A stretch of DNA of 53,438 nucleotides. Origin: Corynebacterium sp. MSK297 (GTDB lineage Bacteria; Actinomycetota; Actinomycetes; Mycobacteriales; Mycobacteriaceae). Made by a program: the position numbers and the translations under genes. Where the stretch lies: positions 1 to 53,438 of the forward strand of contig NZ_JASPGD010000012.1 of NCBI RefSeq assembly GCF_030232885.1. The letters run 5' to 3'. The notes below the pieces were generated by a model. It was not told the DNA's origin. It made no database searches and saw nothing but the letters and a program-made list of their open reading frames with translations. This document shows, piece by piece, positions 25,475 through 33,866 of the stretch. Positions within the stretch are counted from its first letter, which is position 1, and every line of letters starts with the position of its first letter.

Positions 25475-27802
25475 TTAGAACGAACCGCCGGAGTGGCCGC
25501 CGCCGAAGCCGCCACCCCCGCCGAAGCTTCCGCCGCCACCAAAACCACCGCCGAAGCCACTGCTTCCACCGGAACCACCCAAGATGGATCCGAGCACCAT
25601 ACCGGTCAACAAAGAGCCGGTGGAGCTGCGACCACGGCGGTAACCATAGCCACCGCGTCTGGTGGGGCCGCCGAGACCACCATGCGAATTCATTGAGCGC
25701 TGGTGATCTTTGACGTCATCTTCGGCACGTTTAATCGCTGCTTGCGCGGCCTGACCCGCGCCACGAGCGGCCTCGATGGCCAACCGGGCATCGGTTTCCC
25801 GCAACTGCAAGGCTTCTGCGTGCATGCGCTGAGCGTCGGCAAGCGCGGTCCGAGCCCCGGACTTCACGATACGGCCGCGGGACGAGATTAAATCTTCTGC
25901 CGACTGAATCCGGGAGTTCGCAGACTGCAGCTGCTGCTGTAACAACTGCAGTGTGCGCTGGTGATCCGCGGATTTTTCGCGTACCCGGTCCAGCTTGTCG
26001 TCGAGCTCAGTATCGGCATCCAACAGCTGGTTATAGCTGCCCAACGGATCGGTGTTTTTGTTTTCCTTGGCGTGGGCCAGTGCTTCGTGCGCAGAACCGA
26101 CGACAGCATCGAGCCGGTCCCAGTCCGCCGGGGTGCCATCTTGTGTGCCCTGTTGTTTCAGCTGGGCAGCCTCGGCAATTTCTTCCTCGACTTCGGCAAT
26201 AAGATCGTTGATGCTGGATTTCGCGGTGGCGATATTCGAGCGAGCATTTTCCACACCGTCGAGCAGACGCGTGGTGACTTCCAACGCGTGTTCAGTTTCG
26301 CGAATCGTTTCCACCAGGCCCTGCTGCTGGCCAGCTGGCTTATCCTGCAGTTCGTTCGCGTGGGCAAGCAAATCTTCGGCCTCTTCGAGTGAGACCTCAG
26401 CCATCTCCGGGTTATCGGCGATGGTGTGCAGTACTTCTGGCGAGTAGTTTTCCTGCAATGAGGCCATGGTGGATTGCGCCCGCTGCAATTGGGAGCGGGC
26501 GGCGACGCTGCGCTGGGTAAGTTCAGAAATCTTGGAATCTGCCTGTGCCAGCAAGTTACGCATCTCCGCGAATTTCTCGGCTTGCGAATCCAGCTCGCGG
26601 TCGGCTTTGCCACAATCCGAGATGATTTCCACCAATCGGGCACGCCGTTGGTCTTCGGCTAAGGCGTTGTGTGAATCCAGCTCCTTCTTGCCGCGGAAAG
26701 CGCGCTGCATGACGGATTTTGAGTTGTTCATCGCGCGAGTGAATTGCCGGGCGCGGTCGGCGCCGAATTCCGCGATCGCCAGGTCGAGTTCTTCTTTGGC
26801 GCGGCGGATGGACTCATCAGTCGACGTGATTTCCTCATCGGCGCGCTCTTCCAACGTGGCCACCGGCAGGCGCAGCAGCGAGCTGGTGTCATCCGGCGAG
26901 ATCCCGCGGGCATCGCTCAGCAGCTTGGACGAGTTGCGCTTGCTTTGCCTGCGGTTGTAGTACCACACACCGCCGCCACCTGCGGCGAGGGCTAGACCAC
27001 CGGCGGCGAGCCAACCAGCACCAGACGAATCACCACTGTTGCTGCCGCCGCTGGCACTGCTGCCGCTGCCACTGTTGCCGCTGCCACTGTTGCTATTGGA
27101 GCCGACTCCCCCGGAAGAACCGGTGCGCACGGCTTGTGCGGCAGCCAACCCAGCACCAGCGAAGTTGTCGTTGATCAGCTCGTCGTAGGCAGCCTCTGAA
27201 GCAGCATCGAGCTTGTTTTGGCTCCAGGTGCCACCTGGCGAGGCGTAGACGTCGTATTGCCGGTCATCCACGGCGATTGCCAGCACGCCAACATTGCTGC
27301 CTTGCCCGCCGCCGTTAGCTGCGGCGGTGGATTCGGCGTATTCTTGCGCACTCATCCCGCCGAAGGTGTCGGTGTAGACGATATAAAACTGAATGCGATC
27401 CGACTGTTGCAGCTGCTTGAGCTCATCGTTAATGGCTTGTTCATCATCCGGGGATAGGATGCCCACACCGTCGACGAGCTGGCTGTCGAGCCGACCTGCA
27501 TCCACGGCCTGGGCAAGAACCGTGGCATGGGCGGGCAATGGGCGCTCGGCGGTTGCCGCTAGGTGCGTTTCGGCTACCGCAGGGGACTCGGTGGCAGCGC
27601 TGGCGTCGGCAGCACCGATGCCAAACGACGCAGCCCAGCCTGCAGCAGCCGCTGCCGCAGTAATCCCGGCTGCAGTGCGGAACCCACCGTGGGTGCCTGA
27701 ACCGAGCAGGCGGCGTCGAAAAGCGACGGCCGGGCGGGCACCGGAAGCCTGCGCGTGCGCTGTAGAAGCTGACGATTCGAAAGACACTGAATTCTGCCGC
27801 AT
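25475..27802 (-). CDS. TPM-domain (DUF477) protein with coiled coil and Gly-rich tail
   Basis: The 775-residue protein has a twin-arginine-like N-terminal segment (FRRRLLGSGTHGGFRTAAGI) before a hydrophobic stretch, then a TPM domain (about residues 105-235, with AQEYAESTAAANG and VGVLAIAVDDRQYDVYASPG), a Gly/Ser linker, a membrane helix near 285-300 (LAAGGLALAAGGGGVWYY), a long acidic coiled coil and a C-terminal run rich in Gly, Ser and Phe ending GGGHSGGSF. TPM domains are linked to acid phosphatase-like or redox/photosystem repair functions; the role here is unknown. The ATG at 27802 is supported by a TAGTAT box 7 nt upstream. It diverges from the YdcF-like gene. Confidence 0.75.
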   Translation of the reverse strand: MRQNSVSFESSASTAHAQASGARPAVAFRRRLLGSGTHGGFRTAAGITAAAAAAGWAASFGIGAADASAATESPAVAETHLAATAERPLPAHATVLAQAVDAGRLDSQLVDGVGILSPDDEQAINDELKQLQQSDRIQFYIVYTDTFGGMSAQEYAESTAAANGGGQGSNVGVLAIAVDDRQYDVYASPGGTWSQNKLDAASEAAYDELINDNFAGAGLAAAQAVRTGSSGGVGSNSNSGSGNSGSGSSASGGSNSGDSSGAGWLAAGGLALAAGGGGVWYYNRRQSKRNSSKLLSDARGISPDDTSSLLRLPVATLEERADEEITSTDESIRRAKEELDLAIAEFGADRARQFTRAMNNSKSVMQRAFRGKKELDSHNALAEDQRRARLVEIISDCGKADRELDSQAEKFAEMRNLLAQADSKISELTQRSVAARSQLQRAQSTMASLQENYSPEVLHTIADNPEMAEVSLEEAEDLLAHANELQDKPAGQQQGLVETIRETEHALEVTTRLLDGVENARSNIATAKSSINDLIAEVEEEIAEAAQLKQQGTQDGTPADWDRLDAVVGSAHEALAHAKENKNTDPLGSYNQLLDADTELDDKLDRVREKSADHQRTLQLLQQQLQSANSRIQSAEDLISSRGRIVKSGARTALADAQRMHAEALQLRETDARLAIEAARGAGQAAQAAIKRAEDDVKDHQRSMNSHGGLGGPTRRGGYGYRRGRSSTGSLLTGMVLGSILGGSGGSSGFGGGFGGGGSFGGGGGFGGGHSGGSF

Positions 27803-27809
27803 GGCGACG

Positions 27810-27815
27810 ATACTA
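27810..27815 (-). promoter_or_regulatory. Leaderless -10 box TAGTAT of the TPM-domain gene
   Basis: TAGTAT on the minus strand ends 7 nt before the ATG at 27802. This decides the start against a longer frame from 27934 that would overlap the divergent gene. Confidence 0.5.
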
Positions 27816-27852
27816 CCCGTCTGCAGTAGCCCGGTAAGGCAGACTATAGGAC

Positions 27853-28647
27853 GTGAAACCACTAACAATCGCACGAGCAGGGCTGGCAACACTTGCACTC
27901 GCACCCGCACTAATCGCGGCAGTGCAGGCATCACGTGTGCTCACCATCGCTTATCGGCGGCGCTACCTGCCGGTTTATGATCCAGAAGCCATCGTGGTTT
28001 TGGGCACCGCACAGTACAACGGCACCCCGTCGCGGCAATTCTCGGCGCGTTTGGATCAGGCGGTGTTTACCGCGCGCATTTTCCCGGATGCCCGAGTGCT
28101 GTGTGTTGGTGGCGCCTTGCCCGGCGATACCGTGACCGAGGCGGAGGTTGGCGTGGGATATCTTTGGGCTCGCGGGATTGTGCGAGCAGAAGCCGTCGGC
28201 AAGGGCTCTGATAGCGCGGCGAGCCTAGCGGCGGCGTTGAGCCGGTACCCGAACCTGCAGGGCCGCGATGTGCTATTGGTGACTGATCCGAATCACAGTG
28301 TGCGGGTGGAGAAAATCGCGCGGCGCTTGGGCGTGTTGCCGCAGGCGTTTCCTACTCCGTATTCGCCGAGCCAGTTTCCCAGCCTGGCCTGGTGGAAATC
28401 ACTGCTGCACGAAATTGGTGGGCTGACGGTGGCGGATGTGTATGTGCTGGCAGGCGCATCGGTGGCGGTTAGGCTAGAAAGCGTGTTGCGCAGGGTGCAG
28501 GCGATCGTGTGGCCATCGCGGCGGACGCGCCATGAGTATTTGCGTGCGCAATATGCACGGCAGCAGCAACACAGCAACAACAACACCGCGGGGAACAAGA
28601 ACCAAACCAACAACAGGGGAGCAGCCAGTGACAGCAGCCGGGAATGA
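27853..28647 (+). CDS. YdcF/SanA-like (DUF218) protein
   Basis: The 264-residue protein has an N-terminal hydrophobic helix (LATLALAPALIAAVQASRVL) and a DUF218 Rossmann-like domain with AIVVLGTAQYNGTPS, ARVLCVGGALPGD and VLLVTDPNHSVRVEKIARRL. Members of this family (SanA, YdcF, ElyC) affect cell-envelope integrity or polyprenyl lipid metabolism; their chemistry is not settled. The C-terminus is a low-complexity tail rich in Gln, Asn and His. The GTG start has no ribosome-binding site and may be leaderless. The end overlaps the start of dgt by 20 nt. Confidence 0.8.
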   Translation: MKPLTIARAGLATLALAPALIAAVQASRVLTIAYRRRYLPVYDPEAIVVLGTAQYNGTPSRQFSARLDQAVFTARIFPDARVLCVGGALPGDTVTEAEVGVGYLWARGIVRAEAVGKGSDSAASLAAALSRYPNLQGRDVLLVTDPNHSVRVEKIARRLGVLPQAFPTPYSPSQFPSLAWWKSLLHEIGGLTVADVYVLAGASVAVRLESVLRRVQAIVWPSRRTRHEYLRAQYARQQQHSNNNTAGNKNQTNNRGAASDSSRE

Positions 28648-29998
28648 CTACCGCTATAGCCAGGCGGATATGCAACGCCGGTATGGAGAGCGCGTGAAAC
28701 AATCACTCTTGACGACGGCTGGGACCGGCGGTGCGGCGGGTTTGGGCAGTTCCATTGACCCCGCGACGGCGGAACAGCGCGACGAGTTTTCCCGGGATCG
28801 TGCCCGCGCGTTGCACTCGGCTGCGCTGCGTCGGCTAGCGGATAAAACCCAGGTGGTGGGCCCGCTCGACGGCGATACTCCGCGCACCCGGCTGACGCAT
28901 TCCCTGGAGGTCGCGCAGATTTCCCGGGGCATTGGCGAAGGCCTAGGCCTGAATCCGGACTTGTGTGAAATGGCGGGGCTGATCCACGATATTGGCCACC
29001 CGCCGTACGGCCACAATGGCGAGACCGCGCTCAATGAGCTTGCCGACGAATGCGGCGGCTTCGAAGGTAATGCGCAAACCTTGCGGATTCTGACGCTGTT
29101 GGAACCGAAAATTCTGGACGACGCTGGCGCCAGCCGAGGGCTGAACCTCACCCGGGCGGCCCTTGATGCGGCGTGTAAATATCCACGTACCAAGACCAAT
29201 GCGGACGGCAGCACGAATCGCAAATACGGGTGTTACGACGAACAAGCCGACGTGCTCGATTGGATCCGCGACCATGATCCTGTGGGAAACCACCGTAGCG
29301 GCCAGGCGCGGCCCACGATGGAAGCGCAAACGATGGACTGGTCGGATGATATTGCTTATTCCGTGCACGATGTCGAAGACGGCGTGGTTGCCGGGCGGGT
29401 GAACCTGGCGGTGCTGTGGGACCTAGTGGAGCTGGCCGCGTTGGCAGAAAAGGGAGCCAAGGCTTTCGGCGGGGATGCCGAAGAACTTCTCGACGCTGCC
29501 GGGGCTCTGCGCGAGTTGCCGATCATCAATGCCGCGGTCGATTTCACCCCCAGCTTGCGCGGTTATGTGCAGCTGAAGGCCATGACTTCCGAGCTAGTCG
29601 GCAGGTACGTCGGCGCGACTATTGCGGCAAGCCGGGAGCACAATGCGGAGCTCGTCGGCAAGGGCCAACTCGGGCGCTACCAGGGTAAGCTGCTGGTTCC
29701 ATCGCAGGCATCGGCCGAGGTGAAGCTGTTGAAAACCTTGGCTGTGCTGTACGTGATGGATGAGCCTTCGCATTTAGCGCGGCAAGACCGGCAGCGCGAG
29801 CGGGTGTATAACGTCTACGACTATTTGGTGGCTGGCGCGCCGGGTTCGTTGGACCCGATGTTCGGGCTGTGGTGGCTGCAAGCAGACACTTCGGCGCAGC
29901 GCCAGCGGGTGATCATTGATCAGATTGCCTCGATGACGGAATCGCGGTTGGAACTCTTGGCCCAGCAGGCTGCGCAGCTATCCGGGTTTCTGCACTAG
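28628..29998 (+). CDS. dgt: Deoxyguanosinetriphosphate triphosphohydrolase (Dgt-like)
   Basis: The 456-residue HD-domain enzyme hydrolyses dNTPs to deoxynucleosides and triphosphate. It shows the HD motif in DTPRTRLTHSLEVAQI and LIHDIGHPPYGHNGE, and a later Asp in MDWSDDIAYSVHDVEDG, in the order seen in dNTP triphosphohydrolases. The GTG at 28628 is chosen because GGGGAG lies 6 nt upstream; a longer frame from 28532 has no such site. It overlaps the YdcF-like gene and is followed by dnaG. The dgt-dnaG pair is conserved in actinobacteria. Confidence 0.93.
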   Translation: MTAAGNDYRYSQADMQRRYGERVKQSLLTTAGTGGAAGLGSSIDPATAEQRDEFSRDRARALHSAALRRLADKTQVVGPLDGDTPRTRLTHSLEVAQISRGIGEGLGLNPDLCEMAGLIHDIGHPPYGHNGETALNELADECGGFEGNAQTLRILTLLEPKILDDAGASRGLNLTRAALDAACKYPRTKTNADGSTNRKYGCYDEQADVLDWIRDHDPVGNHRSGQARPTMEAQTMDWSDDIAYSVHDVEDGVVAGRVNLAVLWDLVELAALAEKGAKAFGGDAEELLDAAGALRELPIINAAVDFTPSLRGYVQLKAMTSELVGRYVGATIAASREHNAELVGKGQLGRYQGKLLVPSQASAEVKLLKTLAVLYVMDEPSHLARQDRQRERVYNVYDYLVAGAPGSLDPMFGLWWLQADTSAQRQRVIIDQIASMTESRLELLAQQAAQLSGFLH

Positions 29999-30076
29999 CA
30001 CTAGTGTGGTGCCCGGCTGTCCCCGAGCATTCGGCCCAATCCTGGTGGCCAGCTACGCTGTTGCGCCCGGAAAAGG

Positions 30077-30082
30077 TAGTCT
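30077..30082 (+). promoter_or_regulatory. Leaderless -10 box TAGTCT of dnaG
   Basis: TAGTCT ends 6 nt before the ATG at 30089, which selects this start over an in-frame TTG at 30083. Confidence 0.5.
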
Positions 30083-30088
30083 TTGGGC

Positions 30089-31993
30089 ATGGCTCAAGGA
30101 CGGATCCCCGATAGTGATATTCAGGCAATCCGCGAACGCGCAGCTATCGACGAGATCGTCGGCGAGTACGTACAACTCAAAAACGCGGGCCATGATTCGC
30201 TCAAGGGGCTGTCGCCGTTTAAAGATGAAAAGACGCCGTCGTTCCATGTGCGCCCACAGCGCGGCTATTATCACTGCTTTTCTTCCGGCAAAGGCGGTGA
30301 TGTTTTCAGCTTCCTGATGGAAGTGGAACAGCTAACGTTCCCCGAGGCTGTCGAGGCCGTGGCGGAAAAAATCGGTTATCACATCACGTACCAGGGTGGA
30401 ACCACTGGTGGTCGCCGAGAAAAACCTGGTACGCGTCAGCGTTTGATTCAGGCCAACCGCGTGGCGCACGAGTTTTATCGTGAGCAGCTGGAAACCGAGC
30501 AGGCGCGCACAGGTCGCGAATTTTTGCTGGACCGCGGGTTTTCCCGCGAGCAGATTTACGAGTTTGAAATCGGTTACGCCCCGGCGGGTTGGGACACGAT
30601 GACCAAACACCTGCTGCGCAAGGGCTTCGAGTTCGACGAGTTGGAGAAGGCTGGCCTGTCGAAGATGGGCAAGCGTGGCCCGATTGACCGGTTCCACCGT
30701 CGGCTGTTGTGGCCGATCAAAGATATCGCCGGCAACGTGATTGGTTTTGGTGCCCGCAAGCTTTTCGACGACGACAAGCTGGGCAAGTACATGAACACCC
30801 CGGATACCATGCTGTATCACAAATCAAAGGTGTTGTTTGGCCTGGATATGGCGAAAAAGCATATTGCTGCTGGGCATCAGGCGGTGGTTGTGGAAGGCTA
30901 CACGGACGTCATGGCGATGCATGCCGCGGGGGTAAAAACCGCGATTGCTGCCTGTGGTACCGCTTTTGGCCAGGATCACTTGCAGGTGATCCGCCGGTTG
31001 ATGTTGGACGATAATTACTTCAACGGCGAGCTGATTTATACCTTCGACGGTGACGAGGCCGGGCAGAAGGCTGCGCTGCGGGCGTTTTCCGGGGAACAAA
31101 AATTTTCCGGGCAGTCTTTCGTGGCGATTGCTCCGCCGGGGATGGACCCGTGCGATCTGCGTCTGGAACGTGGCGACGCTGCGGTGCGGGATCTGGTGGC
31201 TGATCGGATTCCGATGTTCGAGTTCGTGATCCAGTCCATCTTGGCCAACCATAAGCTGGATACTGCTGAAGGGCGCCTGCAGGCTTTACGACGCACCGTG
31301 CCGGTGGTTGCTGGTATTCGTGACAAACCGCTGCAGATGGAATACGCTCGGCGGTTGTCCGGGTGGGTCGGCTGGGAGAGCCCGGATGAGGTCGTCGCAC
31401 AGGTGCGCAAGGAGTCTGCGAAGGTGCAGAACCCGCAGGAAACGGTGAAGCGTGCGCGTCGGTTTGATAATGACAGCCAGCGTGATGCCCGGCAGGATAA
31501 GCCCGGCATCGTCGCGCCTAATCCGCGGGATACGTATTTGTGGCCGCAGCGGGAATCGCTGAAGCTGGCGCTGCAGTACCCGCAGCACGTCGGCGAGTAC
31601 TTCGACGGCTTGGGCGAAGATGTCTTCAGCAACGAGGCTTACCGTGCGGTGCGTGCCGCGATTTACCAAGCCGGGGGAGTGGCTAATGCCAGCGACGGCG
31701 TCGACTGGATTGCTGCGGTGGCCGAACACATGGCGGATTTGGTGGGGCGTTCGTTGGTTTCGGAATTGGCGGTGGAAGAAATTCGCTACGCGAGTGCGGG
31801 ACTGGAATCCTACGTTGACATGGTGTTATCCCGGCTGCAGGAAGCCCGGGTAGGCGATCAGATCGCGCAGTTGAAAGCACAGCTACAACGCATGCGTCCG
31901 AGTGATGATGAGCAGACCTATCACTCGTTGTTTGCCGATTTGGTGGCCTTGGAGCAGGCGCGCCGGGACCTGATTGCTCGGGCGTTCCGGTAG
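30089..31993 (+). CDS. dnaG: DNA primase DnaG with a degenerate zinc-ribbon
   Basis: The 634-residue primase makes RNA primers for replication. The TOPRIM domain (VVVEGYTDVMAMHAAGV, then YTFDGDEAGQKAA) is intact and the C-terminal DnaB-interacting helical region is present. In the N-terminal zinc-binding domain the usual CPFHxEKTPSF reads SPFKDEKTPSF and HCFxCG reads HCFSSG, so three of the four canonical Cys/His ligands are replaced and only the Cys of HCF remains. The rest of that domain is well conserved. This may be normal for corynebacteria, or a true loss of zinc binding. The start is set by a leaderless -10 box. It follows dgt. Confidence 0.93.
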   Translation: MAQGRIPDSDIQAIRERAAIDEIVGEYVQLKNAGHDSLKGLSPFKDEKTPSFHVRPQRGYYHCFSSGKGGDVFSFLMEVEQLTFPEAVEAVAEKIGYHITYQGGTTGGRREKPGTRQRLIQANRVAHEFYREQLETEQARTGREFLLDRGFSREQIYEFEIGYAPAGWDTMTKHLLRKGFEFDELEKAGLSKMGKRGPIDRFHRRLLWPIKDIAGNVIGFGARKLFDDDKLGKYMNTPDTMLYHKSKVLFGLDMAKKHIAAGHQAVVVEGYTDVMAMHAAGVKTAIAACGTAFGQDHLQVIRRLMLDDNYFNGELIYTFDGDEAGQKAALRAFSGEQKFSGQSFVAIAPPGMDPCDLRLERGDAAVRDLVADRIPMFEFVIQSILANHKLDTAEGRLQALRRTVPVVAGIRDKPLQMEYARRLSGWVGWESPDEVVAQVRKESAKVQNPQETVKRARRFDNDSQRDARQDKPGIVAPNPRDTYLWPQRESLKLALQYPQHVGEYFDGLGEDVFSNEAYRAVRAAIYQAGGVANASDGVDWIAAVAEHMADLVGRSLVSELAVEEIRYASAGLESYVDMVLSRLQEARVGDQIAQLKAQLQRMRPSDDEQTYHSLFADLVALEQARRDLIARAFR

Positions 31994-31999
31994 TTAGCT

Positions 32000-32133
32000 A
32001 TTTGCGGGAGGCGCCTTCCGAACGTAGCGCGCTGCTAGCTAGTTTTCGCCCCGCTCGCTGTTCTTCGCTTCGCTCGCTATCCCTCGTCGCTCGCGCTAGT
32101 CGTCGCGGCCCTCATTAGTGCTCGCGGCGCTCA
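32000..32133. repeat. Low-complexity GC-rich repeat region downstream of dnaG
   Basis: The stretch is built from variants of CGCTCGCT and CTTCGCTTCGCTCGC, and contains two near-copies of CTCATTAGTNCTCG. It has no start codon in a sensible context. It lies between the convergent dnaG and YtxH-like genes and may hold transcription termination structures or a dispersed intergenic repeat. Confidence 0.4.
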
Positions 32134-32418
32134 TTAGTCCTCGTCGTGTTCGTAGATGCGGTCTGCTTCTTCGTGGCCGTTGTAATCATCGCGGTTGCGG
32201 CGGCCGTTTTTGCCGGCGCGTAAGTCTTTGACCTCGCGCATACGCGGTTCCGGGTCTAGTTTGTTGGCGATGGCTTTGCGGGTTGAGCGAGCCACGGATC
32301 GGGTGACTGGGGAGTTAATGGCCTTTTCGTAGGCGCCTTTGATTTGGTGGAACCGCTTTCGGCCCGCCTTCGTGCCGAAGACGTATCCCGCGGTGGCACC
32401 GACGACGAACTGAATCAT
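32134..32418 (-). CDS. YtxH-like small membrane-associated protein
   Basis: The product (94 residues from ATG 32418) starts MIQFVVGATAGYVFGTKAGR, which matches the glycine-rich hydrophobic N-terminus of YtxH-type proteins, followed by a basic helical segment (KAINSPVTRSVARSTRKAIA) and an acidic tail ending YEHDED. Function is unknown; family members are often stress-related. A GGGAA site lies about 9 nt upstream of the chosen ATG; a TTG start at 32478 would add an unlikely Gln-rich leader. Confidence 0.65.
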   Translation of the reverse strand: MIQFVVGATAGYVFGTKAGRKRFHQIKGAYEKAINSPVTRSVARSTRKAIANKLDPEPRMREVKDLRAGKNGRRNRDDYNGHEEADRIYEHDED

Positions 32419-32842
32419 GATGAAACGTTTCCCTTTTCCTTGCGGTTGTTGTGCACGTGCTTGCGCAGGGGCGTGCAATGAACTGTGCTCTAGCCTACCT
32501 GTCTCAGCCTAGCTGTCTTGAAGGCTAGGTGGTATGGGGATGTTTGGAATCCCATCGTGGCGTGGTGGCGAGAAATAGGGCTTTTTTACGTGGCTCTCTA
32601 GCTAGCGTGGCTCTAAAATACCGGTTTTCAGGGTATTGGCTAGCCGTTCTAAGGCAAGCGTAACCACGGTCACCAGGTTGTTTGTTGTGATATATGCCTC
32701 ACAATTGGGGCCTAGACGCAAAGTTGACGTGTCAATGTATGTATACTCGCTTATCGTGTCGAGCTGGAGTTCTCAGGGGCTAGACACCGCCTCCCCGGCA
32801 AACGCTGGGAAACTCATAAGACTCACAAGAAGGGTTGAAGAC
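32419..32842. other. Intergenic region upstream of a lipoprotein gene
   Basis: No gene is supported here. Between 32560 and 32640 there are short direct repeats (GTGGCTCT twice, CTAGCTAGC-like). A TTGAC-GT-GTCAA inverted repeat near 32722-32733 lies about 110 nt before the lipoprotein start, next to a TATACT box; together they look like a regulated promoter. Confidence 0.35.
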
Positions 32843-33310
32843 ATGAAATCGAATACTTTCCGCCGAGTGTCCGTCGTAGCTGCCACGGCTGTTCTGGGCC
32901 TGACTCTGGCAGCCTGCGGCAATAACGGTAATGCTGCCCCAGTGACCGTCACTGAAACCGCAGCACCAACACAACAGAATAGCCAAGACAACAAGGACAG
33001 TGGCAAAGAGACCGTTACTGTTACTGAAGGTGCCGACGCAAACGCTGGTGCTGGAGCCGGAGCTGGCCAGGCAGGTGGCAACGCTGCTACCAACAACTTG
33101 CCTGCTGAAATCACTGGCTACACCGGTGAAGCGGAGCGTGACCTGACCGAAGAGCGTCTGACTAAGGACGAAGTAGCTCAGGTCCTGCAGCGCGCCCACA
33201 ATGGTGAAGGCAAGTTCAAGTGGGACGATGACGGCTACTGGGAAGTTGAAGTTGGTGGCATCGACATTGATATCGACCAGAACGGTATGGTTCTTGACGT
33301 TGACCGCTAA
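32843..33310 (+). CDS. Secreted lipoprotein, unknown function
   Basis: The 155-residue product has a lipoprotein signal (basic N-terminus MKSNTFRRVSVV, hydrophobic core, lipobox LAAC with Cys25), a linker rich in Thr, Glu, Ala and Gly, and an acidic C-terminal domain (ERLTKDEVAQVLQRAHNG, then YWEVEVGGIDIDID) that resembles a small PepSY-like or beta-lactamase-inhibitor-like fold. The ATG at 32843 follows AGGG at 8 nt. The protein should be tethered to the outside of the inner membrane. No family is firmly recognised. Confidence 0.65.
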   Translation: MKSNTFRRVSVVAATAVLGLTLAACGNNGNAAPVTVTETAAPTQQNSQDNKDSGKETVTVTEGADANAGAGAGAGQAGGNAATNNLPAEITGYTGEAERDLTEERLTKDEVAQVLQRAHNGEGKFKWDDDGYWEVEVGGIDIDIDQNGMVLDVDR

Positions 33311-33588
33311 ATAGGTCATCCCAGCTTCTGCATAGCTAGCTTCTGCATAGCTTTTGTGACTATGCAGGGCACTTAATAATTGGTTCTTTTGGGAACCCAG
33401 CGAAGCCGCTCGATACGCGCATAGCGTACCGGGCGGTTTTCCTATGCCGCGGTGGCGATGAGACATCATGCCGCTGGGAGTCCTGTCGCCCGGGAACCGT
33501 GTCACGCGGGAAGTATGCCGCGGGGATCGTCGCGCGCGGGAAATATGCCGCCGGGAATGGTGACTTTGGCGTTGATGGTGTCGATTAT

Positions 33589-33654
33589 GGTCCCGTTTTG
33601 CAAATAGCGAACAAAAAAGGTCGCTTTTAGCGGCACTATTTGCAAAACAGGACC
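33589..33654. repeat. Inverted repeat with 19-nt arms
   Basis: The arm GGTCCCGTTTTGCAAATAG (33589-33607) pairs with CTATTTGCAAAACAGGACC (33636-33654) with one mismatch in 19. The 28-nt loop contains a smaller stem, AGCGAAC...GTCGCTTTTAGC. It could fold as a stable RNA hairpin or be a small mobile repeat. Confidence 0.55.
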
Positions 33655-33665
33655 AAAACTCGACG

Positions 33666-33707
33666 CCCCGACACGGCGTAACAACCCCAGACATACTTTT
33701 TGTCGCA
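33666..33707 (-). repeat. Dispersed tRNA-linked repeat, copy 1
   Basis: Read on the minus strand this 42-nt segment begins TGCGACAAAAAGTATGTCTG and ends CCGTGTCGGGG. It matches the 43-nt segment at 52396-52438 with four substitutions or so and one gap. It lies after the terminator of tRNA-Asn, in the same orientation as that tRNA. Confidence 0.65.
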
Positions 33708-33743
33708 CAACCCTCACGCAACGTAGGATGGTTCAAGCACGGC

Positions 33744-33786
33744 AAAAACCCCGCTAGACAGTGAATTCACTACCTACCGGGGTTGC
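33744..33786 (-). terminator. Rho-independent terminator of tRNA-Asn
   Basis: On the minus strand AACCCCG pairs with CGGGG, with further pairing through TAGTGAATTCACT, followed by a T run (GGGGTTTTTGCC). It begins a few nt after the 3' end of tRNA-Asn. Confidence 0.75.
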
Positions 33787-33793
33787 AATATTG

Positions 33794-33866
33794 CTCCTCC
33801 AACTGGGCTCGAACCAGTGACCCTTCGATTAACAGTCGAATGCTCTGCCAACTGAGCTATGGAGGA
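33794..33866 (-). tRNA. tRNA-Asn (GTT)
   Basis: The 73-nt minus-strand gene folds as a standard cloverleaf: acceptor stem TCCTCCA/TGGAGGA, D-arm TAGCTCAGTTGGCAGAGCA, anticodon loop CTGTTAA with anticodon GTT, and T-arm with GGTTCGAGCCC. The discriminator base is G, as expected for Asn. CCA is not encoded. A strong terminator follows. Confidence 0.95.

Larger units (their letters stand above)
33311..33743. other. Long non-coding, repeat-rich intergenic region
   Basis: No gene is supported. It holds tandem GCTTCTGCATAGCT repeats (about 33326-33352), several imperfect copies of a CGCGGGAANTATGCCGC-type unit (about 33478-33560), a long inverted repeat (33589-33607 with 33636-33654) and a dispersed repeat copy (33666-33707). 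Such density suggests an intergenic repeat array between the lipoprotein gene and tRNA-Asn. Confidence 0.5.

Noticed and set aside
33311..33743. CRISPR array, because of repeated units
   Set aside because: The units are imperfect, irregularly spaced and lack unique spacers of constant length; no cas genes are present in the window.
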